Notes: generated from the sequence alone by a model not told the origin. Positions 10,400-21,956 are shown, counted from the stretch's first letter. The stretch is DNA of 64,000 bases from Acidobacteriota bacterium (GCA_014584705.1 JACTMJ010000024.1:238554-302553); one strand, 5' to 3'. Numbers and translations are program-made.

Positions 10400-10792
10400 A
10401 TGGCAAAATCATTGGAACGCATCACCCCGGCGGGCCTTTCCGCCCCCAAAGCCCCGTATTCGTACGCAGTTCGCGCCGGAGACTTCATCTACGTCTCCGG
10501 TCAGGCGCCCATCAATTTGGACACCAACGAATTCGAGTTGGGCACAATTGAGCAGGAAACACGGCTGGTCTTCCGGAACGTGGAGCGCATCCTGGCCGCC
10601 TGTGGCTGCACCTTGCACGACGTCGCGAAATGCAACGTGTACCTGCGGGACGCCGAGCGCGATTTTGCGGCCATGAACGCCGTTTACGTGGAGTTCTTCT
10701 CCGACGTTCGCCCCGCGCGTACGACAGTGGGCACGTCCTTCGGCGCACCCGGAATGAAAATTGAAGTGGACGTTGTGGCCTATAAGCCGTAG
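10400..10792 (+). CDS. ridA: RidA family reactive-intermediate deaminase
   Basis: A 130-residue YjgF/YER057c/UK114 protein. RidA proteins hydrolyse reactive enamine/imine intermediates such as 2-aminoacrylate produced by PLP enzymes. YVSGQAPIN (about 37-45), CNVYLRD and the conserved arginine in RPARTTVGTSF (about 106) are present, followed by the family ending VDVVAYKP. The frame is open upstream through the terminator stem, so the ATG at 10400 was chosen for normal length. It is convergent with the P-loop kinase gene downstream. Confidence 0.93.
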   Translation: MAKSLERITPAGLSAPKAPYSYAVRAGDFIYVSGQAPINLDTNEFELGTIEQETRLVFRNVERILAACGCTLHDVAKCNVYLRDAERDFAAMNAVYVEFFSDVRPARTTVGTSFGAPGMKIEVDVVAYKP

Positions 10793-10834
10793 CCGGACGA
10801 TCCCGCTCTCGTCGCCGCGCACACCCGAATCGAA

Positions 10835-11581
10835 CTAGCGGGGCGCTCCGAGCCTCTCCCGCAGCGCCGCGAACGAACGCTCCGGCGGGTCGTCCCCTCG
10901 CACCACCAACTGCGCGAATCGGCGCGTAGGTGCGACATATTGCGCGAACATCGGCCGCACCGTAGCGTCATATTGCTCCCTCACGCTCAGCGGAGTGCGC
11001 CCGCGTTCGGCCACGTCGCGCGCCGTTCGTCGCTCCAGGCAGCCAGCGTCGGGAAAATCGATAAACACGCCCGCGCTGACCATCTCGCGCACCGCCTCGT
11101 CGTAGAGCGCGAAGATTCCCTCGAGCACCAGGAACTCCCGCGCCTCAATCCGTCTCACCCGGTCCGTCCGGGTGTGCGTGGAGAAGTCATACACCGGCAC
11201 ATCCACACTATTCCCGCTTCGCAATGCCGCAAGTTGCGTTCGCAGCAGCATCCAATCAAGAGAAGCCGGATCATCAAAATTCCAACACGCGCGCTCTTGC
11301 GGCGGCAGGTGGGAGAGATCGAGGTAGTAGGCGTCGAGCGAAAGAACGGGCGCTCCTAGCTGCGCTGCCATATAGCCGGAAAGATACGTCTTCCCGGATC
11401 CGGATGCACCTGCAACCGCGATGATCGTCGTCGCCGTCCTGCCCGCATACAGCGCTTCCGAAGCGAGCAGGGCATGCGGAGTCAAGTCGACGGAATCGTG
11501 GCTCACGGCCACTGAGAATATCACGCTCGTCTCGGTCTCGCGTCCGCTGTCGTGGCGATTGTCGTGGCTATGATCGATCAC
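10835..11581 (-). CDS. Uridine kinase-like P-loop kinase
   Basis: A 248-residue P-loop protein with Walker A AGASGSGKT at about 57-65, LSLDAYYLDLSHLP after it and a lid-like RRTARDVAERGRT near 190. The order matches the uridine kinase/phosphoribulokinase family, and FDDPASLDW is the usual substrate-side element. Substrate is probably a nucleoside or small phosphorylatable metabolite; uridine is the default guess, not a demonstrated one. The start is a GTG at 11581 that overlaps the stop of the MEMO-family gene (GTGA), so the two are likely translationally coupled. The 45 or so residues before Walker A are longer than in typical Udk. Confidence 0.8.
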   Translation of the reverse strand: MIDHSHDNRHDSGRETETSVIFSVAVSHDSVDLTPHALLASEALYAGRTATTIIAVAGASGSGKTYLSGYMAAQLGAPVLSLDAYYLDLSHLPPQERACWNFDDPASLDWMLLRTQLAALRSGNSVDVPVYDFSTHTRTDRVRRIEAREFLVLEGIFALYDEAVREMVSAGVFIDFPDAGCLERRTARDVAERGRTPLSVREQYDATVRPMFAQYVAPTRRFAQLVVRGDDPPERSFAALRERLGAPR

Positions 11582-12780
11582 TCAGTACCGGTGAAGGCTA
11601 CCGTCCCGAAGCTCACGACACTCGCCGGATCAATATTCCATTGCTCGTAGTGCAGCAGCCGGGCCCGCGCTTCCGGATAAACCTGCGTGAACGTGTAGAG
11701 GGTCGAAGACCCGCACCACTTCAGCTCTGCATCGCGCTTTGCCACATCGTCCCAAAAGGCGCTTGCATCTCCCGCGGCGAGCATCTCCACGCGTGCGCGA
11801 TCGGTCTCTTCCACTTGCGCCATCCGCCCGGTGGATACTTGCGCCTCAAAGTCGTCTCCGTAGCGTTTGCCCATGTGCGCCATATCCACACTCAGCAGCC
11901 AGAAGAGCTTCCGCCCTTCCTCGCGCGCGAATTCCCGCAGGGCCGAAAAGAGCTTTGCAGTCGCCGGGTCTGCTTCAGGAGTCGTCCCCGCTTGCATGGC
12001 GCTTCCGAACCCACCCACAAGAATCGGCAGCACTCTCACATCCGGCCGCACCAGGTGTTGCAGCAGCAGCACGTGGAATTCAAGGGAATGATCCACGGCG
12101 TGGCAGTAGTCTTCCACAATCGTGGCATCGGGCGCGGCCGCCGCCAGTTTCTCCACCAGCGAAGGTTCCGAACGGGTCCTTCCCAGCGGCGTTTCGAATG
12201 GTTTCGCAGTGAGCCCGAAGCGATCCCGCTCCCCATAATGGGACGTTCCCATCACCACGAAAAGGCTGTCCGGCGCGGCTTTGCTCAGCGCTGCCGCCAT
12301 CGAGGAATAGGAGTTCCAGCCGCCCTCGAAACTGATGTGCGGCGCGGCAATCCCAATCATGCCGTCTCCGCCAACATCCCGCGCGAAGGAACCGGGACGT
12401 AGATTGGAGTTGAAGTACGCGCGAATCTCCGCTTCCGTATCCGGATACGCCGAACCGGCGTGCGCCGCGTGCCGAACCGGTGCGCGCCGGAACTCCTCGA
12501 TCACCGCGTCTCGCCTGTTCCAGTAGCTTTCACATTCCAGGAAACCGGCCGAATCCAGCGTCTCGCAAAGATGTGCAGCCAGCCCCAACGCGGTCTCCCG
12601 GTTCGCGGCGCGCGTGATCGCCTCCACCAACTGCTCGCGCGTATGGCAGCCGTCGAAGTAAGGCAGGAACCGCAGCAGGTAGCCGGGAATCAGAAGGGAC
12701 GTATCGGAAAAATGCAGGCAATCCCGGATCAGCAACCCTGGGTTCTCTTCCGCCGGCGAGGGCTGAAAATCGAGGTCCAT
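11578..12780 (-). CDS. MEMO-family (AmmeMemoRadiSam system B) protein with extra N-terminal domain
   Basis: A protein of about 400 residues. Its C-terminal 280 residues match the MEMO1/AmmeMemoRadiSam B fold: AAPHISFEGGW, FVVMGTSHYGE, and DYCHAVDHSLEFHVLLLQHL carry the conserved His/Asp/Glu that form the metal-binding site in this dioxygenase-related family. The first 130 residues, including PGYLLRFLPYFDGCHT, form a separate helical domain of unknown role. The ATG at 12780 is chosen; a GTG at 12864 would add 28 residues. The radical SAM and AMMECR1 partners usual for the AmmeMemoRadiSam trio are not in the window; instead the gene is coupled to a P-loop kinase. Actual function is unknown. Confidence 0.82.
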   Translation of the reverse strand: MDLDFQPSPAEENPGLLIRDCLHFSDTSLLIPGYLLRFLPYFDGCHTREQLVEAITRAANRETALGLAAHLCETLDSAGFLECESYWNRRDAVIEEFRRAPVRHAAHAGSAYPDTEAEIRAYFNSNLRPGSFARDVGGDGMIGIAAPHISFEGGWNSYSSMAAALSKAAPDSLFVVMGTSHYGERDRFGLTAKPFETPLGRTRSEPSLVEKLAAAAPDATIVEDYCHAVDHSLEFHVLLLQHLVRPDVRVLPILVGGFGSAMQAGTTPEADPATAKLFSALREFAREEGRKLFWLLSVDMAHMGKRYGDDFEAQVSTGRMAQVEETDRARVEMLAAGDASAFWDDVAKRDAELKWCGSSTLYTFTQVYPEARARLLHYEQWNIDPASVVSFGTVAFTGTE

Positions 12781-13005
12781 TCGCAGGGAAGGCAATCTCT
12801 CATCACCGGAAATAGCTGGATTGCTCTCATGACGGCATGCGTCCGAATGAATGTGGTGAGCCACCCAAAATTGGATGCTTTCACTGCGCGCGAAGGATGC
12901 GAAGATTTGCCCGCCGGCATGCCGGTTCTGTTTCCGCGATACGATGTTGCGTATTCAGTGGTGGCGTCCTCTCTTGGTGGCGCGGCCACAAAGGGGATAG
13001 ATTGT

Positions 13006-13301
13006 ATGGCACGCGTGTCCAAACTCAATGATGCGGAAATCCACCAGATGCTTGCCACCCGGCAAGGCTGGAGCGTGAAGAATAACAAATTGCACAAAGA
13101 GTATAAGTTCGAGGATTTTGTGCACGCGTTCGGCTTTATGGCAACAGCCGCGATGCGTATCGAACGACTGGATCATCATCCGGAGTGGTGCAACGTCTAT
13201 AATGCCGTCCGCGTTGATCTCACCACTCACGATTGCGGCGGCATTTCCCAAAAGGATTTTGAGCTCGCGGAAATTCTCGATGAACTGGCGGCCAAACTGC
13301 A

Positions 13302-13305
<4 letters not shown>
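13006..13305 (+). CDS. phhB: 4a-hydroxytetrahydrobiopterin dehydratase (pterin carbinolamine dehydratase)
   Basis: A 99-residue PCD/DCoH protein that dehydrates 4a-hydroxytetrahydropterin during cofactor recycling by aromatic amino acid hydroxylases. The family motif [E/K]-x-x-x-H-H-P-x-W appears as ERLDHHPEWCNVYNAV at about 57, followed by LTTHDCGGIS. The frame is open far upstream (over the divergent MEMO gene), but the ATG at 13006, with AAGGGGAT about eight bases before it, gives the normal length. Its stop overlaps the start of the beta-lactamase/NamZ fusion (ATGA), although no metabolic link is obvious. Some PCD proteins also act as RNA- or transcription-associated factors. Confidence 0.93.
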
Positions 13306-15656
<2,351 letters not shown>

Positions 15657-15798
15657 CCGAAGTCGTCGCAACCAAGCACCGATATTCGCGGCGGACGCTG
15701 CAACCGGGCGGCCCCGCCTCGTATGGCCGGCCCGCGTGGCCGCCCCAAGTGAGCGGTTGTGCGCAACCGCCGGCACCAGTGCGGCCGCCACCCCGCGC

Positions 15799-16017
15799 CT
15801 ACTCTGCTTTTGTCTTGTTCTTGCTTCCCGGAGGGCGTCCGCGGCGGCGCGGCGCACCGGTCCCCTCGGCGGAAGCCGCGGTGACCCCGTTCAGCCAGCC
15901 GGGCGGCCGTCCCCGGCGTCGACCCCTTCCGCCTTCCAGACGTTCCAGCACGGCGATCGCTTCATCGATATTCCGCCGCTCGTCTTTCAAGTCCGAAAGG
16001 ATCTTTGATATATCCAT
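15799..16017 (-). CDS. 72-aa protein with two AT-hook-like motifs
   Basis: A small protein starting MDISKILSDLKDERRNIDEAI, with a helical acidic/basic N-terminus (about 1-30) and a very basic second half. RRRGRPPG occurs twice (about residues 33-40 and 57-64), the classic AT-hook core RGRP; the tail is SKNKTKAE. Such proteins could bind the minor groove of AT-rich DNA and act as nucleoid-associated factors, which is inference. The ATG at 16017 gives a compact protein; one 13 codons upstream (16056) is possible. The 200 bp ahead of the gene are clearly richer in A/T than the surroundings. Confidence 0.6.
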   Translation of the reverse strand: MDISKILSDLKDERRNIDEAIAVLERLEGGRGRRRGRPPGWLNGVTAASAEGTGAPRRRGRPPGSKNKTKAE

Positions 16018-16223
16018 ACAATATCGCCCCCAGGCAATTCTTCGAAAATACTCCAAATACGACCGTCAATCCGCACCAAAGCTGTCCGGCATTCCAGCGA
16101 ATCTGAAATGCCGCTCTGTAGTTTTATCCCAGAATGTGATCTTTTTCAATAGAGATTGCAGCAAAATCCTGCATTTATTCCCGGAAAGGTACCAGACCGT
16201 TCGAGGTCGCCGGACATTTCTCG

Positions 16224-17618
16224 TCAACCTCGCCGCGGTTCTGCCTGAAGCTGCTTGTGGCGTCGCCAGTAGCGGTAAAACGGCCAGGCAACCGCGATCA
16301 CGGAAAGGCCGATGATGGATTCTCTCGGCGATTCAAAAAGCGTCGAAATGAGGATCGCCCCCGCCGCCAGCACGAAGAGCAACGGAAGCACCGGATAGCC
16401 CAGCGTGCGGTACGGGCGCACCAGATCGGGCCGCTTACGCCGCAGCACAATCACCGAAGCGGTCGTCATCGCATACAGAATCCAGCTCGTAAAAATCACA
16501 TACGTGATGATCTCCTCGTAGCGCCCGGAGAATACAAGGATGCTCGAAAGAAAGCTCAGGAAAAGCACGGCCTCCCCTGGCACGTGATAGATAGGGTCCA
16601 CCCTTGCCAGCCAGCGCGGAAACAGCCCGTCCCGCGCCATCGCGTAAGGAATCCGGGAGCCGCTCAGGATGCTGCCGTTCAGCGCCGCGAACATGGACAC
16701 CATCGCCGCCACGCTCACCACCGCCGCGCCGCCCTCCCCCAGAATCCGCCGCATCATCTCCGATGCAACCCGGTCGGACGCGCCCACCTCCTCCGGAGAA
16801 AGCACGTAGAAATACGCGAGGTTCGTCAGCAGGTAAACCAGCATCACGGCACCGGTTCCGGCTATCAGAGCCACCGGCAGGTTCCGGCCGGGGCGTTTGA
16901 TTTCGGAGGAAACCATGCTGACGTTGTTCCATCCGTCATAGGCCCACAGCGCTGCCACCAGCGCTCCGAAAAAACCCGCAAAACCCCCGCCGGCCGGCAC
17001 GGTATCCGTAAAGTGGGAAGCGGAGCCCGACCCAAGCAGCAGCCCGGCTACAACCAGCGCGAGGATTAAGACAAGCTTGGTGACGGTGAAGAAGATCTGC
17101 ACCCCGCCCGAAACTCTCACCCCCAGATAGTTGATTCCCGCCAGCAGCAGAATCAGACAGGCGGCGCCCACCTGTCCCCAGCGAATGGGCAATGGACCTC
17201 CTCCCGGCCCGATCGGGAGCGGAATCTCCAAAATTTTGGTATCCAAAATGGGGAAGAAATTGGCGAAATACAAAAAAAAGCCCACGCCCAGCGCCGCGAT
17301 GGATCCGCTCTTTGCAATCAGCGTCTGAATCCACCCAAAAAGAAATCCCCAGAATGGCCCGTATGCCTCGCGAAGAAACACATATTCGCCGCCCGCTTCA
17401 GGCATCGCAGCGGCCAGTTCCGCGTACGTGAGCGCCCCAAACAGCGAAAGGAGCCCGCCCACGATCCAGACCAGAAACAGCATGTCGGGCGAGCCGACTT
17501 TAAGGATCATCGTCTTCGGAACCAGGAAAATTCCGCTGCCAATCACCGTGCCCACCACGATCGCAATGGCCGCGACAATCCCAAGGTCCCGGCGGAGTTC
17601 CGCCCCCTTCGCGCTCAT
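16224..17618 (-). CDS. APC-family amino acid permease
   Basis: A 464-residue integral membrane protein with about 12 hydrophobic segments spread over its length. The first helix carries GTVIGSGIFLVPK, the amino-acid-binding glycine motif of the APC superfamily, and the second helix is followed by TYAELAAAMPEAGGEYVFL. The overall pattern is closest to the LAT-like branch of APC permeases. It should import amino acids or exchange them; the substrate is not readable. Its start overlaps the stop of the SSS symporter gene by four bases, so both transporters are expected from one mRNA. The C-terminus is short, basic and hydrophilic. Confidence 0.9.
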   Translation of the reverse strand: MSAKGAELRRDLGIVAAIAIVVGTVIGSGIFLVPKTMILKVGSPDMLFLVWIVGGLLSLFGALTYAELAAAMPEAGGEYVFLREAYGPFWGFLFGWIQTLIAKSGSIAALGVGFFLYFANFFPILDTKILEIPLPIGPGGGPLPIRWGQVGAACLILLLAGINYLGVRVSGGVQIFFTVTKLVLILALVVAGLLLGSGSASHFTDTVPAGGGFAGFFGALVAALWAYDGWNNVSMVSSEIKRPGRNLPVALIAGTGAVMLVYLLTNLAYFYVLSPEEVGASDRVASEMMRRILGEGGAAVVSVAAMVSMFAALNGSILSGSRIPYAMARDGLFPRWLARVDPIYHVPGEAVLFLSFLSSILVFSGRYEEIITYVIFTSWILYAMTTASVIVLRRKRPDLVRPYRTLGYPVLPLLFVLAAGAILISTLFESPRESIIGLSVIAVAWPFYRYWRRHKQLQAEPRRG

Positions 17619-19090
17619 ATCCCTCCCTTGGGCTCACGGTCCAGCAGCGGCGAGATCAGCACGCCCACGAGAAATGTCGAGAGGGACCCCGCGATGACAT
17701 ACCAGGTCCACGCGACGTTTGTTCCGAACTTAAGATAAACCACGGCGGACAACCCCGCCACCACGCCGGCAACAGTGCCGTTCTCTCCCACACGCTTCGT
17801 AAGAATTCCCAGCAGGAACACTCCCAGCAGCGCGCCGACGCTGATCGAGGCAACGGTCAACCCCGCCTCGAGAACATTGCCCCATTGCCGGGCCAGAAGG
17901 GCGATAGACAGCAGCACGCCGCCCCAGAGCACCGTGGTCCAGCGGGCCAGCTTAAGCGAATTTTGGTGATCCTCTTCGCCTTCCGTCCTCTTCGCGCGCG
18001 TAAGCGGCCGGTAGAAATCCATCACCGTCGTCGACGCCAGCGAATTCAGCGCCGCGCTGATGTTGCTCATCGCCGCCGCCAGAATTGCCGCCATCACAAT
18101 TCCCGCCACGCCAACCGGCAGATACTCCCAAATAAATCTGGGATAAATCTTATCCCTGTCCGTAAGCGCGGGCAGCGCCATCCCGTTGTCCTGGTAATAC
18201 ACATAGAGCGCGATCCCGATGAACAGAAACAGGACAAATTGGAAGAAAATCACGCCCCAGCTCGCCAGCAGCGCGATCCTGCTCTCTTTCTCACTCTTCG
18301 CCGCCAGCAGGCGCTGTACCATCAACTGCTCGGTCCCATGCGTCGCCGTCGTCAGGAAGGTTCCGCCCAGAAAGCCCGCGATAAACGTATAGGGCTGCGA
18401 AAAAAACTCCCGTGAAAAGGCGAATTGAAAATCGAATATCTGCAATTTTCCCGCGGCCGCCGCCACCGTCCATACGTGGGTGAACCCTCCGTCGATGTGC
18501 GCGAGAATCACGTAAAAACTAAGAATCGCTCCGGCCACATAGAGGAACATCTGGACCACATCCGTCCAGATCACCGCCGTCATGCCCCCTTCGAGCGTGT
18601 AGAAGAGCGTCAGCAGCAGAATAATGACGATCGAGGGCGTTTCGCCCGCCCCTAATATGATCGCCACCACGATCGAGATTGCATAGACGCGCACCCCCTC
18701 GGCCAGGGCCCGCGTCACCAGGAAGATAGAGGCCGTCACCTTGCGGACGCGCTCCCCAAAGCGATTCCGCATCAGTTCGTAGGCCGTATACAACTCGCCC
18801 CGGTAGTAGTGCGGAAGAAAGAGGCTGATGATAATCACCCGCGCCAGCAGATACCCCATCACCAGTTGCAGAAAGCTCAGATTGCCGCCGAACGCCAGCG
18901 CCGGCGTGCCGATAATCGTGAGGGTGCTCGTTTCCGCGGAGACAATCGAGAGGGAAATCGCCCACCATGGCGTGTTCTTCCCGCCCAGAAAATAGTCCTT
19001 CAGGCTCTTTTGCGAAGAGCGAAACTGAGCGCCAAACCAGGTGATGCCCACCAGGTAAATGGCGATGATGCCAAGGTCAAAGTAGCGCAT
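17615..19090 (-). CDS. Sodium:solute symporter (SSS family)
   Basis: A 491-residue secondary transporter with around 13 hydrophobic segments. YFLGGKNTPWWAISLSIVSAETSTLTIIGTPA near the N-terminus is typical of the sodium:solute symporter family, as is EGGMTAVIWTDVVQMFLY in the middle. These proteins take up sugars, nucleosides, proline or organic acids with Na+. The ATG at 19090 was preferred over an ORF start eight codons upstream because it begins directly with the first helix. Its stop overlaps the start of the APC permease. The pairing suggests two transporters serving one nutrient source, an inference. Confidence 0.9.
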   Translation of the reverse strand: MRYFDLGIIAIYLVGITWFGAQFRSSQKSLKDYFLGGKNTPWWAISLSIVSAETSTLTIIGTPALAFGGNLSFLQLVMGYLLARVIIISLFLPHYYRGELYTAYELMRNRFGERVRKVTASIFLVTRALAEGVRVYAISIVVAIILGAGETPSIVIILLLTLFYTLEGGMTAVIWTDVVQMFLYVAGAILSFYVILAHIDGGFTHVWTVAAAAGKLQIFDFQFAFSREFFSQPYTFIAGFLGGTFLTTATHGTEQLMVQRLLAAKSEKESRIALLASWGVIFFQFVLFLFIGIALYVYYQDNGMALPALTDRDKIYPRFIWEYLPVGVAGIVMAAILAAAMSNISAALNSLASTTVMDFYRPLTRAKRTEGEEDHQNSLKLARWTTVLWGGVLLSIALLARQWGNVLEAGLTVASISVGALLGVFLLGILTKRVGENGTVAGVVAGLSAVVYLKFGTNVAWTWYVIAGSLSTFLVGVLISPLLDREPKGGI

Positions 19091-19477
19091 GGCGAAACGC
19101 GGATCATACCACATTCAGTCCAAATGTCAGATGCCGGAAAGAACCGGCTCCAGGCTGCGCGGAACCGCGAAGTCGGGATAGGATATTAGGATTCTTGGAA
19201 TGATGCGCGTGCGGGTCTTGGAGTACGAAAGGAATGCGTGGTGCGCATCATTGGCGGATTTCTCTTCGCGGCGTCGCGGGCTTCCGGGCGTCGATGCCAG
19301 GAATTTTTCATCGGCGTGGCTCCATGGCGGCACGCGTGGTGTCTATTACAACGAACGGGACTCGAACGGAGCGCCCCCGGAGGAAAGACCCTTGGATACG
19401 CAGTGGCTGGACTCTGTGATACACAGTGGCGAGGCCCTCTGATAAACTGAGCGCTTCGGATATTCTCAGGTTCTGAG

Positions 19478-19506
19478 TTGCGGCGGCGTTACCGAGTCGT
19501 TATACT
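19478..19506 (+). promoter_or_regulatory. Sigma70-like promoter for the TPR protein gene
   Basis: TTGCGG at 19478-19483 and TATACT at 19501-19506 are separated by 17 bp. Transcription would begin near 19513, leaving a leader of about 150 nt before the GTG start at 19666. The rest of the 575-bp gap between the symporter and this gene (19091-19665) contains no gene that I can support. A gaacgggactcgaac string at 19350 resembles a reversed tRNA T-arm but does not fold as one. Confidence 0.5.
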
Positions 19507-19665
19507 CCCAAACTTGTGGAGACCGGCGGAGAAAAGGGCGTCCGACGCGCAACGGCGATGGTTCGGCTGGATAGTTGGCAGTGGACGGCCACTCTGAGAC
19601 GACGTGATTTGAAGGCGATCGCCCGGTGGCGATTCGCGAAGGACAGCTATTTGAGGAGGCACAGA

Positions 19666-20892
19666 GTGCGAACTCTTATTGGGAAGACAGTTCTTGGTTT
19701 TGCCATCGCAACCATGACCGTGACGGGAATCTGGGCGCAGGCGCAGCCGCAATGGAAGGACCGCGCGGAGTATGACCTTAGCGCGGCCATCACCAAGGCG
19801 ATTTCGGGCAACGACGGCGCCAAGGCGCTCGAGTTGCTCAAGCAGTGGAAAGAGAAATATCCCACTTCCGATTTCAAAGGCACTTGGCCCCAATACGAAC
19901 TGAACGCCTATCGCCTGATGAACGATCCGAAGGGAATGATGAGTGCCGCCGAGGCCATCATCGCCGCCACTCCCGACGATCTTACGGCGAACTATTGGGT
20001 CTGCACCCTCACCATGGCGAACAACCTCACCGGTGAAACGGACTTGGCGCGAGCCGAAAAGTCCGGGAACATGCTGGCGAATGTTACCAAACCGGCCGCG
20101 GTGCCCGACACCAGTTGGCCGCCGATTCAAAAAGAGATGACTGCCCTCGGCCATAAGTGCATCGGCGTCGTTGCGCTCAATCGCAAGGACTATCCGAAAG
20201 CCGAATCCGAGTTTGAGGCAAGTCTGAAGATCAAGTCCGATGACGCCCAGGTGAACTCCTTCCTCGGCAATGTCATCCTCGCGCAAAAGGATCCTGAAAA
20301 ACAGTCTGACGCCTTGTTCCACTATGCGCGTGCCGCTTCCTATACCGGTGCCGGTGCGCTGCCGGATGCGGTCCGCACCCAGTTGGATGCCTTCTTCGTC
20401 AAAGCGTACAACGGATATCATGGCGAGGATCCGCAGGGCATGCAGGAGTTGCGAAACCTGGCCAAGAGCAACGCTCTCCCGCCGGCCGGATTCAAGGTCC
20501 TGAGTTCCGCCGAGAAAGATATCGCGGCGGACAAGAAGATGCAGGAAGAGCAGCCGCAGCGCTTTTTCTGGATGCGCCTCAAGAGCGCCCTCACCGCGCC
20601 GAATGGCATGGAATATTTCGAGGGCGGCATGAAAGACGCGCTCGTCCCCACCAAGGAGCAGGCACCCCTCAAGGGAAAAGTGGTCTCCAGCACGAAGAAG
20701 AGCTTCGTCCTGGCCCTCTCCGACGACACCACCCCCGAGGTGACCATCGTTCTCGGCAAGCCGCTGAAGACGGAATTGGCCCCCGGCACCGTGGTCGAGT
20801 TCTGGGCCGTACCCCAGAAGCTCACGCAGAACCCCTTCATGCTTGAGTTCCTGGTCGATGGTCCGGTCGCCGAGTACCGCATCGTTCCGTAA
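19666..20892 (+). CDS. Exported TPR-like repeat protein
   Basis: A 408-residue protein starting with GTG, chosen because GAGGAGG lies six bases upstream. The signal peptide VRTLIGKTVLGFAIATMTVTGIWAQA ends at about residue 26. Helical repeats resembling tetratricopeptide repeats run from about 35 to 290 (for example YPTSDFKGTWPQYELNAYRL and KDYPKAESEFEASLKIKSDD). The last 80 residues form a separate beta-rich domain (GKVVSSTKKSFVLALSDDT...). It is probably a periplasmic scaffold or interaction protein; no enzyme motif is visible. It has its own promoter at 19478-19506 and ends at a bidirectional terminator. Confidence 0.75.
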   Translation: MRTLIGKTVLGFAIATMTVTGIWAQAQPQWKDRAEYDLSAAITKAISGNDGAKALELLKQWKEKYPTSDFKGTWPQYELNAYRLMNDPKGMMSAAEAIIAATPDDLTANYWVCTLTMANNLTGETDLARAEKSGNMLANVTKPAAVPDTSWPPIQKEMTALGHKCIGVVALNRKDYPKAESEFEASLKIKSDDAQVNSFLGNVILAQKDPEKQSDALFHYARAASYTGAGALPDAVRTQLDAFFVKAYNGYHGEDPQGMQELRNLAKSNALPPAGFKVLSSAEKDIAADKKMQEEQPQRFFWMRLKSALTAPNGMEYFEGGMKDALVPTKEQAPLKGKVVSSTKKSFVLALSDDTTPEVTIVLGKPLKTELAPGTVVEFWAVPQKLTQNPFMLEFLVDGPVAEYRIVP

Positions 20893-20934
20893 GCGATCGG
20901 TCCCCGCGAAATCGGGCAACTTACTCTCCAAGGA

Positions 20935-20969
20935 AAAAGCGGGCGAGTCCGTAGGACCCGCCCGCTTTT
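20935..20969. terminator. Bidirectional intrinsic terminator
   Basis: The arms 20935-20950 and 20954-20969 pair over 16 bases with one A/C mismatch around a GTA loop. The stem starts with an A run and ends with a T run, so it can terminate both the TPR gene on the plus strand (stop at 20892) and the convergent small gene on the minus strand (stop at 21012). Confidence 0.85.
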
Positions 20970-21011
20970 CTTGTATCCGTTTCGCTCTGCGGCGCACTCG
21001 CCGCCTCTCGA

Positions 21012-21338
21012 TCAACCCGAAAGCGCCTGCTTCAGTTCCGCGGCGAACACCCGCGCGGCCTCCGCCTCCTCCTGGCTCGCTTCCTCCTCATGTCCCTTCG
21101 ATGCGAATACGGCTCTCTCGCCGCGCCGCACAAACAGCGCGAGCCCCCGTTCCCCGATCTTTCCGGGGTTACCGGAACTCCCGAAGGAGCCGTCCTCGCG
21201 CCGGTCGACCATCGACACAAACGCACCTCTTGCAATCACGTAGTGCGTCGTCAACTCCGGCATCGGCACCAGTTCGAAGTGCAACTCCGCCAGCCGTTCC
21301 AGCGTGGCCAAAATCGCGGGTGAGATTTCGTCGCTCAT
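21012..21338 (-). CDS. 108-aa protein of unknown function
   Basis: A short soluble protein, MSDEISPAILATLERLAELHFE..., with a probable alpha-beta N-terminal half (HYVIARGAFVSMVDRRED, ERGLALFVRRGERAVFASKG) and an acidic, helical C-terminus rich in Glu and Ala. No family was recognised. The ATG at 21338 follows the bifunctional-nuclease gene by 29 bp on the same strand, so both may share an mRNA. It ends at the bidirectional terminator. Confidence 0.6.
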   Translation of the reverse strand: MSDEISPAILATLERLAELHFELVPMPELTTHYVIARGAFVSMVDRREDGSFGSSGNPGKIGERGLALFVRRGERAVFASKGHEEEASQEEAEAARVFAAELKQALSG

Positions 21339-21367
21339 CGCATCGCCGCACAGGTGCCGGTGCCGTG

Positions 21368-21853
21368 CTACATCTTGTAGCGCCCCAGGTCTTCGTCACC
21401 CAGATTCTCGAGCCACCGCTTGAGCTCGTCGCTCGTCGCTTTCTCGGAAGCGGAGGCATTCGCTTTCGACGATTGCAGCACCTGGTCATCCACGAAGATG
21501 GGACAATCCAGCCGCAGCGCCAGCGCCAGCGCATCGCTCGGCCGGGAGTCGATCGTCATCAACTTCCCTTCCCGCTCGAGCCAGATCACGGCGTAGAAGG
21601 TATCGTCGCGCAACTCGCTCACCACCACCTTGCGCAGGCTGGCCTCCATGCCCAGCAACAGTGTCTTGATCAGGTCGTGGGTCAGCGGACGGGGTGTGGT
21701 CACCTTCTCGATCTCCAGAGCGATCGCGTTTGCCTCGTAGATTCCCACCCAGATTGGCAGGATCGTGTTCCCGCCCACATCCTTCAGAATGACGATGGGC
21801 ATCTGGGTCACGGGGTCCATCATCAGCCCGCGGATTTTCATTTCCACTTCCAT
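21368..21853 (-). CDS. Bifunctional nuclease (BFN/DUF151) domain protein
   Basis: A 161-residue protein whose first 130 residues match the BFN/DUF151 domain: VTQMPIVILKDVGGNTILPIWVG, EANAIALEIE, RPLTHDL and SRPSDALALALRLDCPIFV. Plant members were reported to have DNase/RNase activity; most bacterial copies are uncharacterised. The start is the ATG at 21853, preceded by TAGGAGGTG. A helical charged tail ends in LGDEDLGRYKM. It lies 103 bp downstream of miaB on the same strand, an arrangement that probably reflects cotranscription. Confidence 0.9.
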   Translation of the reverse strand: MEVEMKIRGLMMDPVTQMPIVILKDVGGNTILPIWVGIYEANAIALEIEKVTTPRPLTHDLIKTLLLGMEASLRKVVVSELRDDTFYAVIWLEREGKLMTIDSRPSDALALALRLDCPIFVDDQVLQSSKANASASEKATSDELKRWLENLGDEDLGRYKM

Positions 21854-21956
21854 GGCGGGTACACCTCCTACTTGCGATTCTTTCACGGCTTTCCGGAATC
21901 CAGAATCCCGCGGCACCGGGATCACCGGCCACATATCCAGGCTATAGCGTTTGGCT

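Noticed and set aside
19320..19440. tRNA-like string gaacgggactcgaac on the reverse strand
   Set aside because: The flanking bases do not form the T-arm stem and no acceptor, D or anticodon stems could be paired.
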